Origin: Bacteroidales bacterium
Lineage (GTDB): Bacteria > Bacteroidota > Bacteroidia > Bacteroidales > Muribaculaceae
Length of the DNA: 64,000 nt
Reading direction: 5' to 3'
Assembly (NCBI GenBank): GCA_019416425.1
Contig: DXXK01000072.1
Coordinates: 18,119-82,118, forward strand
A model generated the notes under the pieces. That model had not been told where the DNA came from and made no database searches. It saw nothing but the letters and a program-made list of their open reading frames with translations. The translations under genes were made by a program, and so were the position numbers. Positions 63,953 through 64,000 of the stretch are shown piece after piece (the first letter of the stretch is position 1; each line of letters begins with the position of its first letter).

Positions 63953-64000
63953 TTTTTGATTACCAGAACTGTATGGAGTCAATCCGTGTATTACTGGCGG
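63953..64000 (+). repeat. Intergenic repeat, copy C (cut by window end)
   Basis: TTTTTGATTACCAGAACTG followed by CAATCCGTGTATTACTGGCGG aligns with the start and middle of copies A and B and again follows a terminator. Confidence 0.5.

Overview
The window is a stretch of a Bacteroidales chromosome, probably from a gut-type anaerobe. The grounds are a SusC-type receptor, Bacteroidetes promoters of the form TTTG / 19-20 bp / TAnnTTTG, a BtuG-type surface B12 lipoprotein, the Bacteroidetes form of RpoZ, and a pyrophosphate-dependent phosphofructokinase. Most of the window is fairly GC-rich and densely coded, with many 1-4 nt gene overlaps. I cannot fix the family; Muribaculaceae or Bacteroidaceae relatives fit.

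Region 1 (1-17.6 kb, all minus strand) is a rhamnose/pectin utilization locus. In transcription order it holds a GH115 alpha-glucuronidase, a rhamnogalacturonan-acetylesterase-like SGNH protein, a double SGNH esterase, rhaM, rhaB, rhaA, rhaT, rhaD, a GH2 glycosidase broken by one amber codon, a membrane-anchored propeller/AraC regulator with no kinase domains, and a SusC-like receptor that runs off the left edge. The receptor and acetylesterase promoters share a 15-bp motif at the same distance from the -7 box, which suggests a common operator. A divergent secreted protein (DUF4861-like) starts at 17.75 kb.

Region 2 (18.8-34.3 kb) is housekeeping: bamD-rpoZ, an ATP-grasp-like protein, a Rossmann/DUF2520 protein, kdsC and maf on the plus strand; glucokinase, prs, a GH13 enzyme, a patatin and tamB on the minus strand; then tsaD and a shortened CinA (amidohydrolase part) on the plus strand. 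Region 3 (34.3-38.5 kb) is a B12 uptake operon (btuB-like, btuG-like, btuC) behind a very compact cobalamin-riboswitch-like element.

Region 4 (38.5-53.2 kb, minus strand) holds two long gene strings. One is nrnA, a DUF4827-like lipoprotein, glmM, sppA, lpxK, purine nucleoside phosphorylase, thiL, aguA and aguB. The other is mtnN, a bile acid:sodium symporter family protein, mazG, topB and a small Cys-rich membrane protein. Region 5 (53.2-59.2 kb) has a Sua5/YrdC protein, a small membrane protein, a stand-alone Spi-like protein with a possible type IX sorting tail, PPi-phosphofructokinase, a thioredoxin lipoprotein and an MFS transporter.

Region 6 (59.2-64 kb) is visibly AT-rich and decaying: a glycosidase-like pseudogene, an IS4-family insertion sequence, two tandem paralogous lipoprotein genes each broken by different lesions, a 130-bp MITE-like element, and an intergenic repeat of about 100 bp that follows transcription terminators. 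No tRNA, rRNA or CRISPR array was seen anywhere in the window.
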